A stretch of DNA of 64,000 nt, from the NCBI GenBank assembly GCA_003833075.1, contig RIAY01000015.1, positions 1 through 64,000 of the forward strand, read 5' to 3'. Numbering within the stretch: the first letter of the stretch is position 1; every line of letters starts with the position of its first letter. Below, piece after piece: positions 1 to 9,683 of this stretch. The translations under genes were made by a program, and so were the position numbers. Origin of the DNA: Muribaculaceae bacterium Isolate-036 (Harlan) (GTDB lineage Bacteria > Bacteroidota > Bacteroidia > Bacteroidales > Muribaculaceae). The notes below the pieces were generated by a model that had not been told where the DNA came from, did not search any database, and saw only the letters and a list, made by a program, of their open reading frames with translations.

Positions 1-99
1 ATAAAAAGATTTTTTGACCTGAGCGGAATTGACCCGAACAAGACTTTAAATGCTAAACTTGTCAAAGAACTCTTTGGCTTGACGGTAGATGCCGCATAG
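1..99 (+). CDS. 3' end of an unrecognised gene (partial)
   Basis: Frame 1 is open from the window edge to a TAG at 97-99 and encodes 32 residues, including RFFDLSGIDPNK and KELFGLTVDAA. The composition looks like real protein, but there is too little to assign a family. It converges on the RHS gene, whose stop lies only 14 bp away, so no downstream immunity gene can fit behind the RHS gene on its own strand before this gene. Confidence 0.5.
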   Translation: MKRFFDLSGIDPNKTLNAKLVKELFGLTVDAA

Positions 100-113
100 C
101 CTATGAATATTTT

Positions 114-3100
114 TTAACGAACTATTGTTGAAGGAATATGATAGTTTTTTGCATTCTGAATTCGTGATTTCCAGACCCATGGATCATAATGATGAGAAAT
201 CCCCAAAGTCGGAACGACAGGGTTTGCTTGCTGTCTTCCAGACTTATATGGTGCTAGGTCAATTTCACAAAGTACCCTGTCTCCCAATTCGGGAAGACTA
301 GTAAGCCCTAAGATAAAACCTTTTGAAGCGCCACTGCCCATACTGTGAGAAACAATCTTGATTGTTTCGTCTGGGCTTAGAGACTCTCTAATTATCCAAG
401 CCATTTTATATCCCAATTCAAATCCATGCTTAAATCTATAATGATGGCTCAGATTTTTTGGGAAGTTCTTATAGCCTCCAAAAGAGCCATCGAAGTATAG
501 ACATTTATAGTCGCCAAAGCTATGCATTATGCGCTTGTCTAAGCCTTCCCAATACTCAGATTTACCTCCGTCTCCCCAATGGAAACCATTGATGAAAATG
601 ATAACCTCTCCTGTTGGGTCGGAGTAGTTTACGGGGTCGCCGGCGCAGAATGTGTATGGGGAGACGTCGGGGGTGTTGAAGGCGAGCGGGTCGGGAGTGG
701 TGAACATCGCCAGCGCGGGGTTGAGCCAGCGGGCGTTGAAGTCGTAGAGGTTCACTCCCGACTCGGCAGTGAACTCCTTGCCTCCGAACCACCGGCGGTT
801 TACGTCCACCTCAGACAACGTTCCCGACGAATGCGGCATTCCGTATGGGTAAGTCTCCACAATCTGCTCCATCTGTGACCCCGCTGTATTGTAGACTGCG
901 AGCACTCCGCCCTGAATGTCGCGGAGATATACGTGGAGCACTGAGTCCGCGGCGGTGAAGAACCCGTTGTCGACATGCACGCGCTCAAGTACGCCATCGC
1001 AAAGTTCGAATGCTCCGCAATAGTCGCGCCGGATGTCGTTCTCTGGAATAATCTGCGCCAGTTTTGTACCGTCGGCAGAATAAAGGAAGTCAATTTCCTC
1101 GTCAGCGGTCGTGACTTTTACCGGTCGGTTGCACGAATCATATTTAATATCCTCGATGTCCCGGCTCATGTCGCGTGTCTGGTTGCCGTTGGCATCATAC
1201 CCGAAGTCACCGTTCTCCCAAATCCCCTCCGGTATGTCGAGAGAATTCTCGAGCAGCACAGTTCCCGCCTCCTCTGTCATGGAGGTGAGCTGATTGCCGG
1301 AAAAGGAGAGGGAAACATTGTCAATCTCCCCGTAAGTGTTGGTAGCTATTAAACCATTGCGTGAAATTTGTGTTATGTTGCTGTTCAGGTCGTAGTCGTA
1401 AGAAGTAGAGAAGTCTGTGGAAGTCAGAGCTGTGCCGTTATTGCGGGTAAATGCGGCGGAAGACAATCTTCCCAAGGCATCGTATTCATAACTATAGATG
1501 TTTTTAGATGTGAATTTTCGCTTATTACGGATAACTGTTTGATTTATTGAGCGCAGGGTTATCTTGCCCGAATAAGAAGGATTCGCGCCGTCAGCGTAAT
1601 AATAATTCTGCATAAGTCCCGTGCGTCCGATTTGTGTGGTCCATCCGTGGCAGTCGTATTCGAAAGATGTCGTATTGGCGGGGATGGAGTCAACGATGAC
1701 GCGTCCCAGCGCATCAAACGCCATTCGATGAAGAGTCTGCTCCGGACCTCCGTCAAACGACGCTGTTGCAGAGGTCAGCCTTCCGAACGCATCGTAGGCG
1801 TTGGAAGTCATCACGGAATGCGAAGTGCCGTCAGGCATGAGCAGGGTCTGCTTCTCCGAAAGTTTCATACCCGCCATAGAATACGTGAAATCGCGCGTAA
1901 GGATGTCGCCACGGTGAGTCAGCTCCACAGAGCGGACGAGCCTCTCCTCTTCATCGTAATAGTTGACGCAGGGCAATAGCTTGGAGACACCGCCTTTCCC
2001 AGAGACCGCAGACAGCGTCGCGGTCAGCAGACCTTTCGGTGACGTCAACGCCCCGACCGGAGCCGCGCAGTGAGAAGCCACAGCCGCAAATGGCGAGTCC
2101 GCGCCCCCCGAGAAGAAAGAATAGCCGTCGTAATATCCCGCCGTCAGCACCTGCGCGTTCTCGGGCAGCGACAGCGAACCGCCACTGACAGCATACCCCG
2201 AGACCGCAGTGCCCGTCAGCGAACCGGAAGTAGCCGTAGTCGAAGCAGACAGCGAGCAGACCGGCGGCTCAAGGTCGTCGGAGCCGATGTCGAAGACATC
2301 CCCGTTCTCAGACGTGCAAGTGCCCGCCAGCACTTCGCGACCCAAAGCATCGCGCAACACAAAAGACATAGTGCCATCCACCGACTGATTCCCGTCGCGA
2401 GACAAGACAAGTCGATTGTCCGCGTCATATGCATACCTCACCGGCTCGCACCCCGGCATCTTGCTCATGCGCAAACGGTGCTTCCTGTCGTAACTACGGA
2501 TAAAGGCATATTCGCGGATAAGGTTGGTCGAGACATACCCCGTCGTGCCCCCTCCTTGCGACGAGAGTTCAGGAGGAATAACGATCAGTGGATTGCCCCA
2601 GGCGTCGCATACAGTATAGGTGTCAGCAAACTCACCGTCAGATAGAACCTTCCGGCTGAGCACCTGCCTCCCCAGACAATCGGTAAACACCATCGAGACA
2701 CGCCCGTCACCGTCTTCGCGTCGCACACAGTCCAGTTCACCGTCTGCATAGATGCCTGCCAGACTGAGTCTCGAACCGTTCCACTTCCAGCGTTTTACCT
2801 TGCGTTCGGTCACCGTCGTAGAACTGCATGTCTCCCATGCTTTGGCGGGATGCTCCGCATACCCCGTGCCCCCTAACGTCACCGACAGTGGCGTTTTTGA
2901 CACCTCCTGCGGATACACGCTGAGGCTAACCGCCTCATCATCGTCGTAAGTAGCAATAGCCGCCTCTTCCCTTTTCGTAGGCTTAGTAAACAGCTGCGGC
3001 AGATCCGAGGCTGTGGCTTCTGAGAACGGCAACCAGTTCTCCGTGACACGCCCCAAGGCATCATAGACGCGGATCGAGACATTATCCTGACCATCACCGC

Positions 3101-6100
3101 CATATCCCTCCCTGATTACTGCAGATTCAAGACCGAAGCCATCGTAATGTTTCGCGACAGAAGCCGCATCGCCAGGCGTAGCAGACTTGCCATAATCCGT
3201 GGTCCGTATTTCATTTGCACCATGTATGCCGATGTCCTGCCTCTCCTGATACAGAAGATACTCGATATCTTGCACAAGATTGCCTGCAGAATTGCGGACC
3301 TCGCTCAACCGTTGCCCCGAATACACGAACCCCGCCGACTTGCCAGAAGGGTATGAGATGCCGGTGCATCCCACCAGCGGCACATGCTCATACTCATGTC
3401 GCAGCGTGGGACAGGATGTCTGTCCGGAGTTCGGAGCGGAACCGCCTACAGATGCGTCGCTCTCGACGTACGCCGTAAGTTCATCGCCCGAATATCCCCA
3501 CTCATACGACTTCTTCGGTTTGCCGGTCTGTGTGACGGTCGTTGGCAAACCATGCTGAGAATAAGAAAGGACATCAAGGCGGTCCAGCATTCCACCGGCA
3601 TCATTGATATCGGCACCAACCAGAGTCTTTATAGACGAAAGCCGCGTCAGCGAGCGCGAACCGCACTGGAAACCGGCATAAGAGAAAGCGCGGGTCAGAG
3701 TGTCGCAACGGTCCAGCACCCACATCTCGCGCACCGGCAGCGAGCGCAGACCGCGGGAAGCCATTTTCTTGTCGGCATGTGCCAGCGACATGTCCATAAT
3801 CGCCGTGTGATGCTGCAGTTCATGCCCGCCTTCGCGCACGGTGGAGCCCGTTTGGCAGAAAAAAGAAGCCTTGGTCCTGAACTCGCTGGAGTTCCATGGA
3901 TTATAGGTGTTCGACGGTTTGATGACGAAGTCTCCGATATCCTTGCGCTTGATTATGAATGTGTCAATAGGTATTACCTGTCCCAAAGTCTTGCTCGTAT
4001 AGTGCAAGCGCGTGGTGCGCACCCTTGATTCACCGTCAGGGAAATGGCGTGTCACGGCGATGGAGTCGAGCAACCGTACCTGCGCATCAACATAGACGTT
4101 GAAGCAGTTGACATCCTGCATCGTCTGCAGGTCATCCTTCACAAGTCCGTAGATATTTTTGACCTGACGCACACTCGGTTCCTGAAAGAAATCCACCATG
4201 CGGCTTGTGGAGTCGGCGGTGAAATAGAACCGTTCCTCGGTCTTGACCACCTCATAAGTACTGCCGTTGTGGCGGAATGTGGTGAGACGACGTAGTTCCG
4301 GTGCGCCTCCGATCCTCTCGCGGTGGTAGATCTGCACGGATGAAGACGTGAACAACTTATGACGTAAAGAATTGCCATATATGGGGAAAAATCTAATGGA
4401 AAGCGAACGGTCGGTGTGCGCCAAAGACGGTGTCCCCGAAGACTGGAGTACATTGTCATTCTGGAGTTTGCATCGCGACAGGTCATACTCATAGCGAGAC
4501 AGCAGCGGCACGTCTATGCCTGTGCCCGAGACCGACTCGTCGACGCGGCCGTAAAGAATTCGTGCCGACTCCAGAGGTGCTCCCGGACGGCGACAACCGA
4601 ACATCAACGTTGCCGTAGTGTCGTAGACCGGTTCGTAAGTAGGCAGAGAACCGTTGCCCGACGAGTACCACTTCATCCCTGAGAGCGCGGTGAAGTCAGA
4701 GAGCGTCAGCCACTCAAGTTTCATGTCGCACTGCGGCTCAGAATACGAAAACTCCCGCTTTATGACGCGCCCGGTGGAAAGATCATTCGCGCTTATAGAC
4801 TTTATGCGCACACCGATGGTCGCCACAGAATCACCGGCCTGGATCGTAGACGGCTCATAGACATAATCGGTGATTACGCCACCAGCAGAAGTGTGTCTCG
4901 TCATCGCCCCCGCAGCGATGTACGCCGGCTTGGATGCCCGACGTGGATTCAGTCTCACCAATACCTCGTCAATCACGCTTAAGGATGTTGAAAAGTCTGA
5001 AGACGGCGCGTTCGGATAACCGAACACATCGCCATATTCCGAGACTCTGTCATCTTTATAAAGAAACTCATGCGAATCCACAAGTTTGCCTTCGTTGTCT
5101 TTGACTGTGAATGACTTAAGCTTGCGTCTCGGCATCCGGTTTTCATATCCCTCGGTTTTGAAAGATACGCACCTTATGGTATTGCCGTCGGAGTTAGAAA
5201 GCGTGAAACCGGCGAGGTAGACCTCCTGCCGTCCATTGTAAGCCGTAGAAGAATAAGAGAAATCCACCGACCCGGTGCGCGAAGTAATACCCAGAGGGAT
5301 GCGTCGGTCGGCATATACGGCCACCGCCTTCGAAAATCCGGAATTCAGGATAGTCTCAGTCAACCACTGGAGGCCGTGCTCCAGACCACCGTCGTCGCGC
5401 ACCGACACGGCGTAAGCCGGTCGGTCGAGCGAGCGCGTAAGAGACGGCATTACGCTGTATGAGATGTCAATCTGGTCCGCGCTCTCAGGTGTGACGATGC
5501 GGCTGAGATACCAGGCGCTCACGGCTGTGAAACCGGGGTGTGAAGGGATGCCCTGCTGGATATACTGCGACGAATAGCTATGCTGCGTATGCTCGCGCTC
5601 GCAAAACTCATACTTAGTGCCGTCGGGCGTGGTGATTCTGAAATCGTAGACACCCTCCGACTTCTCCCCGATAAGTTCGATGATATTGGGCGAAGATGGC
5701 AGATGGAGCACGTTGCCGTTCATGATAATGAATTCACCTGAGGCACCGGGCAGCCGGTAAGAATAGCGGTCGACCGAAGCATCCTTCTGCCAGCGTGCCA
5801 GCTCGCGGACATAGTCTACATCGGCATCCTTCTTCTCGCGCAATTCAAACTCCATCATCTCGTCGGGCAATCCCACAATGCGCCGTGTCACCGACCCGAG
5901 ACCTTCGAAACTCCAGCCAAGACCGAGCCAGCCGGGCAATTCATCGGTGTGGAACGCGCCTAAACGGTAGCTTAGTCCAAGCGACATCGTGTGAGCCCCG
6001 ACCTGCCACTGTGCCAGAGAAAACGACAGCGAGCCGCGACCGGTGGCAAGATCTACCTGCGGCTCAGGAGCCACGGGGAGAGAAGCCGCCTCCGGTGACG

Positions 6101-6272
6101 GCAACGTGACGCGCTCGTCGGCAGCAGCCGTAGGCCAGAAAGGTCGCGATGCATTGTCTGCCGACTGCGCCACCGCGAACATAGACTCCGACATGCCGGC
6201 ATACGCTGTAAGGACCGTCAGTACGATAGCCCTGTATAAAAAGTGTATGCCTCTTGTCGTAGTCAATGTCAT
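114..6272 (-). CDS. RHS/YD-repeat protein with C-terminal lipase-like (alpha/beta-hydrolase) domain
   Basis: A giant secreted protein of 2052 aa. It has an N-terminal hydrophobic segment (about residues 13-36, signal peptide), a long beta-rich YD-repeat shell with motifs such as YDALGRV, YDAFGRLTSA and YDANGNQT, and a typical RHS-associated core near residues 1826-1888 (GVNLYDFNARWLNP, then YSDPTGE). After the core comes a variable 165-residue tail from residue 1888. The tail begins IIFINGFHWG and has a SHSMG nucleophile elbow with Ser about residue 1977, typical of an alpha/beta-hydrolase. RHS shells usually encapsulate a polymorphic toxin, so a lipase or esterase effector is inferred. It is the last gene of a minus-strand accessory cluster. 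The start at 6272 is the most upstream one; a few residues' shift would not matter. Confidence 0.85.
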   Translation of the reverse strand: MTLTTTRGIHFLYRAIVLTVLTAYAGMSESMFAVAQSADNASRPFWPTAAADERVTLPSPEAASLPVAPEPQVDLATGRGSLSFSLAQWQVGAHTMSLGLSYRLGAFHTDELPGWLGLGWSFEGLGSVTRRIVGLPDEMMEFELREKKDADVDYVRELARWQKDASVDRYSYRLPGASGEFIIMNGNVLHLPSSPNIIELIGEKSEGVYDFRITTPDGTKYEFCEREHTQHSYSSQYIQQGIPSHPGFTAVSAWYLSRIVTPESADQIDISYSVMPSLTRSLDRPAYAVSVRDDGGLEHGLQWLTETILNSGFSKAVAVYADRRIPLGITSRTGSVDFSYSSTAYNGRQEVYLAGFTLSNSDGNTIRCVSFKTEGYENRMPRRKLKSFTVKDNEGKLVDSHEFLYKDDRVSEYGDVFGYPNAPSSDFSTSLSVIDEVLVRLNPRRASKPAYIAAGAMTRHTSAGGVITDYVYEPSTIQAGDSVATIGVRIKSISANDLSTGRVIKREFSYSEPQCDMKLEWLTLSDFTALSGMKWYSSGNGSLPTYEPVYDTTATLMFGCRRPGAPLESARILYGRVDESVSGTGIDVPLLSRYEYDLSRCKLQNDNVLQSSGTPSLAHTDRSLSIRFFPIYGNSLRHKLFTSSSVQIYHRERIGGAPELRRLTTFRHNGSTYEVVKTEERFYFTADSTSRMVDFFQEPSVRQVKNIYGLVKDDLQTMQDVNCFNVYVDAQVRLLDSIAVTRHFPDGESRVRTTRLHYTSKTLGQVIPIDTFIIKRKDIGDFVIKPSNTYNPWNSSEFRTKASFFCQTGSTVREGGHELQHHTAIMDMSLAHADKKMASRGLRSLPVREMWVLDRCDTLTRAFSYAGFQCGSRSLTRLSSIKTLVGADINDAGGMLDRLDVLSYSQHGLPTTVTQTGKPKKSYEWGYSGDELTAYVESDASVGGSAPNSGQTSCPTLRHEYEHVPLVGCTGISYPSGKSAGFVYSGQRLSEVRNSAGNLVQDIEYLLYQERQDIGIHGANEIRTTDYGKSATPGDAASVAKHYDGFGLESAVIREGYGGDGQDNVSIRVYDALGRVTENWLPFSEATASDLPQLFTKPTKREEAAIATYDDDEAVSLSVYPQEVSKTPLSVTLGGTGYAEHPAKAWETCSSTTVTERKVKRWKWNGSRLSLAGIYADGELDCVRREDGDGRVSMVFTDCLGRQVLSRKVLSDGEFADTYTVCDAWGNPLIVIPPELSSQGGGTTGYVSTNLIREYAFIRSYDRKHRLRMSKMPGCEPVRYAYDADNRLVLSRDGNQSVDGTMSFVLRDALGREVLAGTCTSENGDVFDIGSDDLEPPVCSLSASTTATSGSLTGTAVSGYAVSGGSLSLPENAQVLTAGYYDGYSFFSGGADSPFAAVASHCAAPVGALTSPKGLLTATLSAVSGKGGVSKLLPCVNYYDEEERLVRSVELTHRGDILTRDFTYSMAGMKLSEKQTLLMPDGTSHSVMTSNAYDAFGRLTSATASFDGGPEQTLHRMAFDALGRVIVDSIPANTTSFEYDCHGWTTQIGRTGLMQNYYYADGANPSYSGKITLRSINQTVIRNKRKFTSKNIYSYEYDALGRLSSAAFTRNNGTALTSTDFSTSYDYDLNSNITQISRNGLIATNTYGEIDNVSLSFSGNQLTSMTEEAGTVLLENSLDIPEGIWENGDFGYDANGNQTRDMSRDIEDIKYDSCNRPVKVTTADEEIDFLYSADGTKLAQIIPENDIRRDYCGAFELCDGVLERVHVDNGFFTAADSVLHVYLRDIQGGVLAVYNTAGSQMEQIVETYPYGMPHSSGTLSEVDVNRRWFGGKEFTAESGVNLYDFNARWLNPALAMFTTPDPLAFNTPDVSPYTFCAGDPVNYSDPTGEVIIFINGFHWGDGGKSEYWEGLDKRIMHSFGDYKCLYFDGSFGGYKNFPKNLSHHYRFKHGFELGYKMAWIIRESLSPDETIKIVSHSMGSGASKGFILGLTSLPELGDRVLCEIDLAPYKSGRQQANPVVPTLGISHHYDPWVWKSRIQNAKNYHIPSTIVR

Positions 6273-6329
6273 CAGTCGTTAGTTCGTAAATCGTTATTGG
6301 TCTCATCAGTCCGTAGAAGATAGATTCTA

Positions 6330-6515
6330 AGAAACTGTTTAAATTTAATTGTGAGGTTCATTGAGAGGATTTTATGAGGTGTTTTTACGAGTCGAAGAGG
6401 GAGCATAGCGGGCTATGTGACCGATGAGACTCGGTGAAAACAGCCATAAAAGACCTCAAGGAAGCCACAAGATGTACTATATAAAAAAATTTCGAATTAA
6501 ATTTAAACAGTTTCT
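6330..6515. mobile_element. MITE-like element, copy 1
   Basis: This 186-bp element is bounded by perfect 21-bp terminal inverted repeats starting AGAAACTGTTTAAATT. A near-identical copy (about five differences) lies at 60354-60538. It has no coding capacity. Its middle holds the hairpin CATAGC-GG-GCTATG at 6404-6417 and further complementary arms around it. The right end supplies the last two bases of the stop codon (TAG at 6516-6514) of the upstream minus-strand gene. No clear target-site duplication is seen. Non-autonomous, mobilised in trans, is inference. Confidence 0.75.
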
Positions 6516-7581
6516 AATAAATCAAAAATTTTCGGGTCAGAATATTTGTACCGTAATGCAATGTGACAAGATATTCTCCCCGCGGCAGAGAATGGAATCT
6601 GACTGTATTGCCATCGATATAGTCAGATGGATAGACTCTGCCTTGAATATCGCAAAGTGAGACAAGTCCGGAAAAGATGTCTGCCGAATTACTGCCTCGG
6701 GAGGAGTTGCCGTTGCCAATTGGGAAGTCTGGCGGTAAGGTGATAGATACATCGTTTCCAGAAACTTTAACTGACATATCTCCGATTGACAGGGGATTGG
6801 AACCTTCGTCTTCGGAATCGCGCGACGGATTGAACCTACGCTTCTTACCTTTTGCTTTATTGTTTACGTCGTAATCGTCAGGGTGCTCGGGAAGGGGGTA
6901 ATAGGAGAAGGCAGAGAAGTCCGTATCCTTCCATTGGTATTCTCTGTAAACAGCGACAGGATAGGCGCTCTGCTCCGTAATAAAGAAAGTGGCGCGGAAC
7001 GACACCGGTGCGGGAACGCTGTCGGATGTCGCAGCGATGTGTCGCAGACTGCGGGTATTACCCGCGAAACAGAAAGAGAATGAAGTGACGTCGCGTAGAG
7101 TATCGCCCTCTTCGCAGACAAGTGAGAGGGTGCCCTTTCTGTTGACGGTCCACTTGCCGCAGAACTCTGCCTGTTCGGTAAGGAAGCGGGAATATCTTAG
7201 AGAGTCAAGGAAGGATAGTGTGCGGGATGGGAAGGGAGCAACGGTAACCGGACGTTCCGGAGTCAGACTCCAGGTGCGGCCCTCGATGCGTTTTAGATGC
7301 AGATCTGTGGAATCGGTCATAAAATCGAGACGCATGTCCGGGAACTGTAACATCTTCAGAGTATCGCCGGACAAAAGGATTTTGAGACTCTCGATTTTCA
7401 GAGCCTCAGCGTCTGAGAGAACGATGACAGAAGAGTCTCCGTCGGCTGTGTGTATCTGCATCGAAGCCAGAGACTTGCCGCGAATGGACCGGATGCCATC
7501 CGCGTGCGCTTGGGGACACGATGCGAAAGCCGTGACAACGAGCACAAGCAGGGGGAGGGGTATGCGGCAGAGTGTCGGCAT
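6514..7581 (-). CDS. secreted protein of unknown function with C-terminal beta domain
   Basis: The 355-aa product starts with a clear signal peptide (PLLVLVVTAFASC, cleavage near AHADG). The middle is beta-rich with no family I recognise; a low-complexity linker rich in K, R, D, N and S lies around residues 240-265. The last about 50 residues (CDIQGRVYP, then LPRGEYLVTLHYG) look like the short sorting-type beta domain common on secreted Bacteroidota proteins. It sits between the RHS gene and the DUF4240 gene on the same strand. The stop codon overlaps the end of the MITE-like element, so the extreme C-terminus may have been changed by insertion. Confidence 0.7.
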   Translation of the reverse strand: MPTLCRIPLPLLVLVVTAFASCPQAHADGIRSIRGKSLASMQIHTADGDSSVIVLSDAEALKIESLKILLSGDTLKMLQFPDMRLDFMTDSTDLHLKRIEGRTWSLTPERPVTVAPFPSRTLSFLDSLRYSRFLTEQAEFCGKWTVNRKGTLSLVCEEGDTLRDVTSFSFCFAGNTRSLRHIAATSDSVPAPVSFRATFFITEQSAYPVAVYREYQWKDTDFSAFSYYPLPEHPDDYDVNNKAKGKKRRFNPSRDSEDEGSNPLSIGDMSVKVSGNDVSITLPPDFPIGNGNSSRGSNSADIFSGLVSLCDIQGRVYPSDYIDGNTVRFHSLPRGEYLVTLHYGTNILTRKFLIY

Positions 7582-7614
7582 AGGCGAGAGAGGTTGATGT
7601 AGACGCTAAGTTAT

Positions 7615-7634
7615 GCAAATATTTTGATATTTGC
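7615..7634. promoter_or_regulatory. 8-bp inverted repeat upstream of the secreted-protein gene
   Basis: GCAAATAT, four bases, then ATATTTGC. It lies 34-53 bp upstream of the 7581 start, in an AT-rich promoter-like stretch. It could be an operator or overlap the -7 region; function unproven. Confidence 0.3.
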
Positions 7635-7677
7635 AACAAAAAAACGAAAAGTTTTGAGGGTGTTTGAACTTTAGCAC

Positions 7678-8385
7678 CTAACGGCATTCGCCCCACCATC
7701 GGTCAAAAGTACGCGGACACACCCTGCGCATAGACTCCTCGTCTCCCTCTTCCCATTCGAACTCGATTCCAGGTAATTCCTCCTCCGGCATCCTGTATCC
7801 TTTTAAAGCACGGTAGTAATAGTCGCTGTCGTTGTTGCGTCTGTTGAGTATGTCCATCACGAGGTAATCCGCATCTTCGTCTGTGGGATCTTCATCTCTT
7901 ACATTTGCGAACACATCACAGAGTGAGTCCGCATTATTCAAGGCATTGTAGAACACGTCGCGACCTTGCGTGATAAGCCAGAAACGGAAATAGTCGAAAC
8001 TGTCGTCGCCGCATCCACCGCGATAGATATATATGGCTGCCCAGAGATCCTGTCGGTATGATATTTTGCTGAAATGCTCCCACCAATACCTGAATCCGAA
8101 CAGTTCATCGTCCGAAAGGGTAGACAATGTTTCATAGATGTTGCTGGAGGATTGTGAATTTCCGATCAACCCCCAGAACCGATCCTCTGTCATCAATGTG
8201 GAGGCATCTTTCTTTTCGGATTCCGGGATTTCAATTTCCGGCTTGCTGTCATAAGAAGCAGTCTGCTTGCTGTTGAAAGCAGGTTCGTATGCTTCAATTT
8301 TTTTATTGCCTTTTGTACGGCAAAAGAAATTTTTCAATCTCTGAAATGGACCGATAGGTCGGTCATTACTGTAATTTGTTTTCAT
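7678..8385 (-). CDS. DUF4240 domain protein
   Basis: The C-terminal two thirds (from MTEDRFWGLI) match the DUF4240 pattern: RFWxLI, a middle WWEHFSKISYRQDLWAAIYIYRGGCGD-type stretch, then DYFRFWLITQGRD. The roughly 75 N-terminal residues are polar and specific to this protein. The frame is open to 8409, but I prefer the ATG at 8385 because it has the same ATAATT-ATGAAA context as its neighbours (about 235 aa). Function is unknown; DUF4240 and similar small proteins recur around polymorphic-toxin genes in Bacteroidota, so an immunity or accessory role is possible but only inferred from context. Confidence 0.75.
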   Translation of the reverse strand: MKTNYSNDRPIGPFQRLKNFFCRTKGNKKIEAYEPAFNSKQTASYDSKPEIEIPESEKKDASTLMTEDRFWGLIGNSQSSSNIYETLSTLSDDELFGFRYWWEHFSKISYRQDLWAAIYIYRGGCGDDSFDYFRFWLITQGRDVFYNALNNADSLCDVFANVRDEDPTDEDADYLVMDILNRRNNDSDYYYRALKGYRMPEEELPGIEFEWEEGDEESMRRVCPRTFDRWWGECR

Positions 8386-8422
8386 AATTATAAAGTATTG
8401 TTCATTCAACTGTCTTGGCTGA

Positions 8423-8848
8423 CTATTCAGATTTTGTTATCTTCCATGCCTTGGATTCCGTTCCGTTAGTCACCACAAGTGCATACACACCTTTGGGAAG
8501 TTGACTTATATCCACTTCTGCATATCCGGTTATAGGAAGTTGACTTTCCAGCACCATATATCCGGCAATGCTGTACATTACAATCTTGTATTCACCCTGC
8601 AATTTCCGGTCTTTAGTGTTGATGTGTATCAGGTTTGAAGACTTGTCAGTGTTGATGGTTATCTCGCTGTCGAGATTATTGCCAGTCAGGAATTTCTGCA
8701 TTTTCCTGTCTTGCGTGTTTACTTCCTGAATCGTGACAAGCTCCCTCTTGATGCGGTTTCCGGCATCATCGTAAGTGAACCGGATATGCTGCCCGTATCC
8801 GATATGCGAGGATATGCTCAATAGAATAAAGAGTATCAGATGTTTCAT
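8423..8848 (-). CDS. small secreted protein with one YD-repeat unit and sorting-type C-terminus
   Basis: The 141-aa product has a signal peptide (ILFILLSISSHIGYGQ), then a single RHS-like unit (FTYDDAGNRIKRE), and a C-terminal domain (VMYSIAGYMVLES, then LPKGVYALVVTNG) of the short type A sorting family. A free-standing YD unit next to a giant RHS gene suggests a companion or a remnant of an older RHS locus. It lies 37 bp upstream of the DUF4240 start. Confidence 0.7.
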   Translation of the reverse strand: MKHLILFILLSISSHIGYGQHIRFTYDDAGNRIKRELVTIQEVNTQDRKMQKFLTGNNLDSEITINTDKSSNLIHINTKDRKLQGEYKIVMYSIAGYMVLESQLPITGYAEVDISQLPKGVYALVVTNGTESKAWKITKSE

Positions 8849-8865
8849 GAATTTACATTAGATAA

Positions 8866-9618
8866 TCATTTGATGAAAAGAGAACGTAATTTCTCACGCC
8901 AGGAAAGTTTCGGTACATATCTGGTGTATTCGTCCACTTTCGTGATATATCCAGTATTTAGTTTCGCTACCCGTGGTCTTTGATAATTCCATTCTACGGT
9001 CTCAATGAACTTGTCCCTGTTTTCGAACATAGAGTGCAATGATTCCAACCATTCCTCAATTGAAATTCCCATGCAGATTTTGAACCTCTTGGCATCCCAT
9101 ACTTTGGTTGCCTTAATGGCATCTTCCCAAATATCGTTGTAAAGCTCTTCCTTATTGAGGTATGTGGCAATTGCAAGCTCAAGCTCAATTGTACGGCAGC
9201 CTTTTGACCTGCTACCTTTTGACCCGCAGTTGTCATGTAGCCTTGTTGATTGTATATCAAGATACTCAATCAAATCATTAAGAGGAATACTTGGTGTCAA
9301 CACCAACCCATACAGTTTTTTTGCATCTTCCAGTGCTTCTTTAAAATCAAGATCGTGATGTCTGAAAGTGGTTAATACCTGACCTCCTTTTTTGTTAAGT
9401 AGGGGATCATATAAAATGGTGTTTCCGAAATCTTTGCGTTCCGTCTTCCATAATGGAATGGCTTCTAAAATCACACGATAAATTTCTTCCCAGGGCTGTT
9501 CTATCCGGAGTCCAATAAGCATCGGTCCGACCTTTTGAAACAGAGTAGACGGTGAATATTGTTTAAGGAAAGGGAATTCATTATGCCACTCCGTGAATAT
9601 TTCTTTATAAGTTTTCAT
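8866..9618 (-). CDS. unknown cytoplasmic protein, paralogue 1 of a tandem pair
   Basis: A 250-aa protein without signal peptide or membrane segments. It shares an N-terminal pattern (MKxYKxIFxEWHxxFPxL), IGLR, an IPLW block and a C-terminal block (RPxVAKLNxG, then LRSLF) with the next gene upstream (9684-10424), so the two are diverged tandem duplicates. A local insertion (CGSKGSRSKG) around residue 133 is absent from the paralogue and corresponds to a near-tandem CCTTTTGACC repeat in the DNA. No family recognised; the RHS context suggests immunity-type proteins, as inference only. Confidence 0.65.
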   Translation of the reverse strand: MKTYKEIFTEWHNEFPFLKQYSPSTLFQKVGPMLIGLRIEQPWEEIYRVILEAIPLWKTERKDFGNTILYDPLLNKKGGQVLTTFRHHDLDFKEALEDAKKLYGLVLTPSIPLNDLIEYLDIQSTRLHDNCGSKGSRSKGCRTIELELAIATYLNKEELYNDIWEDAIKATKVWDAKRFKICMGISIEEWLESLHSMFENRDKFIETVEWNYQRPRVAKLNTGYITKVDEYTRYVPKLSWREKLRSLFIK

Positions 9619-9683
9619 AATTTCAAAATTATCTATGGCTCAATAATAACTGACAGCAGTTTTGATCATAGGTATTTTGCATT

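Noticed and set aside
2070..2645. A 191-aa plus-strand open frame inside the RHS gene (and others such as 3384-4028).
   Set aside because: Arginine-rich antisense shadows of the long RHS frame; no protein-like motifs.
6328..6517. Target-site duplications at the MITE-like copies.
   Set aside because: Flanks are TA/AA in copy 1 and TT/TA in copy 2; no consistent duplication.
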